Assembly: GCA_041623895.1 (NCBI GenBank)
Contig: JBFJVZ010000176.1
Location: 1 to 14,592, forward strand
DNA from: JBFJVZ01 sp041623895
GTDB taxonomy: Bacteria > Planctomycetota > Planctomycetia > Pirellulales > Pirellulaceae
Direction of reading: 5' to 3'
DNA: 14,592 nucleotides
Each line of letters begins with the position of its first letter. The stretch's first letter is position 1. Below are positions 14,454-14,592 of this stretch, one piece after another. A program made the translations under genes and the position numbers. The notes below the pieces were generated by a model. It saw nothing but the letters and a program-made list of their open reading frames with translations. It searched no databases and had not been told where the DNA came from.

Positions 14454-14592
14454 TCAGGCAACGGCAGCAAGATCCTCTCCGGCCGCCTCTTCGACGCCGG
14501 CCCAATGGCGATCTGGCATCCCCAGCCGCATTTTGAATTCTTTGAAACCGCAAAAAACGACGGGTACAACGAACAATGTGATGACTTCGACC
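14454..14592 (-). CDS. RND-family heavy-metal efflux permease, C-terminal end (partial)
   Basis: The last 45 codons and the TGA (14456-14454) of a gene entering from the right edge. It begins in the final TM helix, VEVITLFVVPVVFCGF, and continues with KEFKMRLGMPDRHWAGVEEA, a cytoplasmic tail like those of planctomycete CzcA/CusA-type permeases. These are inner-membrane proton antiporters that drive metal ions through a tripartite pump. Only the tail is visible, so the metal and exact subfamily are not determined. The family call rests on the TLxVVPVV helix end plus the downstream metal-module protein. Confidence 0.72.
   Translation of the reverse strand, partial: VEVITLFVVPVVFCGFKEFKMRLGMPDRHWAGVEEAAGEDLAAVA

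Noticed and set aside
14389..14553. 55-codon N-terminal extension of the triple-cysteine-module gene
   Set aside because: It would overlap the RND permease end in another frame, and the Arg-rich translation is implausible. ATG 14388 starts a proper signal peptide.
1..14592. CRISPR arrays, tRNA or rRNA genes, riboswitches, phage or defence genes
   Set aside because: No regularly spaced repeats, cloverleaf-like segments or characteristic motifs were seen on either strand by reading. A covariance-model scan was not possible.

Overview
The window most likely comes from a planctomycete of the Pirellulales type (Rhodopirellula-like). The evidence is a prepilin-like DUF1559 protein with the H-X9-DG signature, a secreted planctomycete-style cytochrome c with two CXXCH sites, a lipoprotein of the PVRGVV...FTDG family, a double GYF_2-like membrane protein, an NPYxxP tail, several TTG/GTG starts, and short palindromic repeats between genes. 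No rRNA, tRNA, CRISPR array, transposase gene or phage gene was seen. The gene content looks like ordinary chromosome with lineage-specific genes.

Layout. 1-252 (-) is the N-terminus of a secreted TPR-like protein. 500-1693 (-) is argJ. The gap 1694-1974 between divergent genes holds a 52-base perfect head-to-head palindrome and a second nested inverted repeat. 1975-3923 (+) is a two-gene ABC-2 exporter whose genes overlap at GTGA. After a 318-base gap, 4242-6964 (+) is a tight three-gene unit: secreted di-heme cytochrome c, aldo/keto reductase, lipoprotein. It converges on a DUF1559 gene (7105-8046, -), with degenerate repeats in the gap. 8269-9882 (+) is the GYF_2-like membrane protein. 10058-11580 (+) is a second, unrelated aldo/keto reductase followed by a RidA-superfamily protein. 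A repeat-like hairpin lies between RidA and a convergent SAM-dependent methyltransferase-like gene (11704-12318, -). 12421-13218 (+) is a two-TM protein with a possible PH-like domain. At the right edge on the minus strand, the last 45 codons of an RND heavy-metal efflux permease are followed by a periplasmic protein with three identical-spacing YHS/TRASH-like cysteine modules (13243-14388).

How the genes fit together. Three co-directional groups look functional: the ABC exporter pair; cytochrome + aldo/keto reductase + lipoprotein, a possible envelope or periplasmic redox unit; and RND pump + triple-cysteine-module protein, a probable metal-efflux unit. AKR + RidA is a plausible carbonyl/imine detoxification pair. 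The least familiar items are the triple C-X25-CC-X2-C protein coupled to an RND pump, the cytochrome/AKR/lipoprotein operon, and the palindromic repeats.
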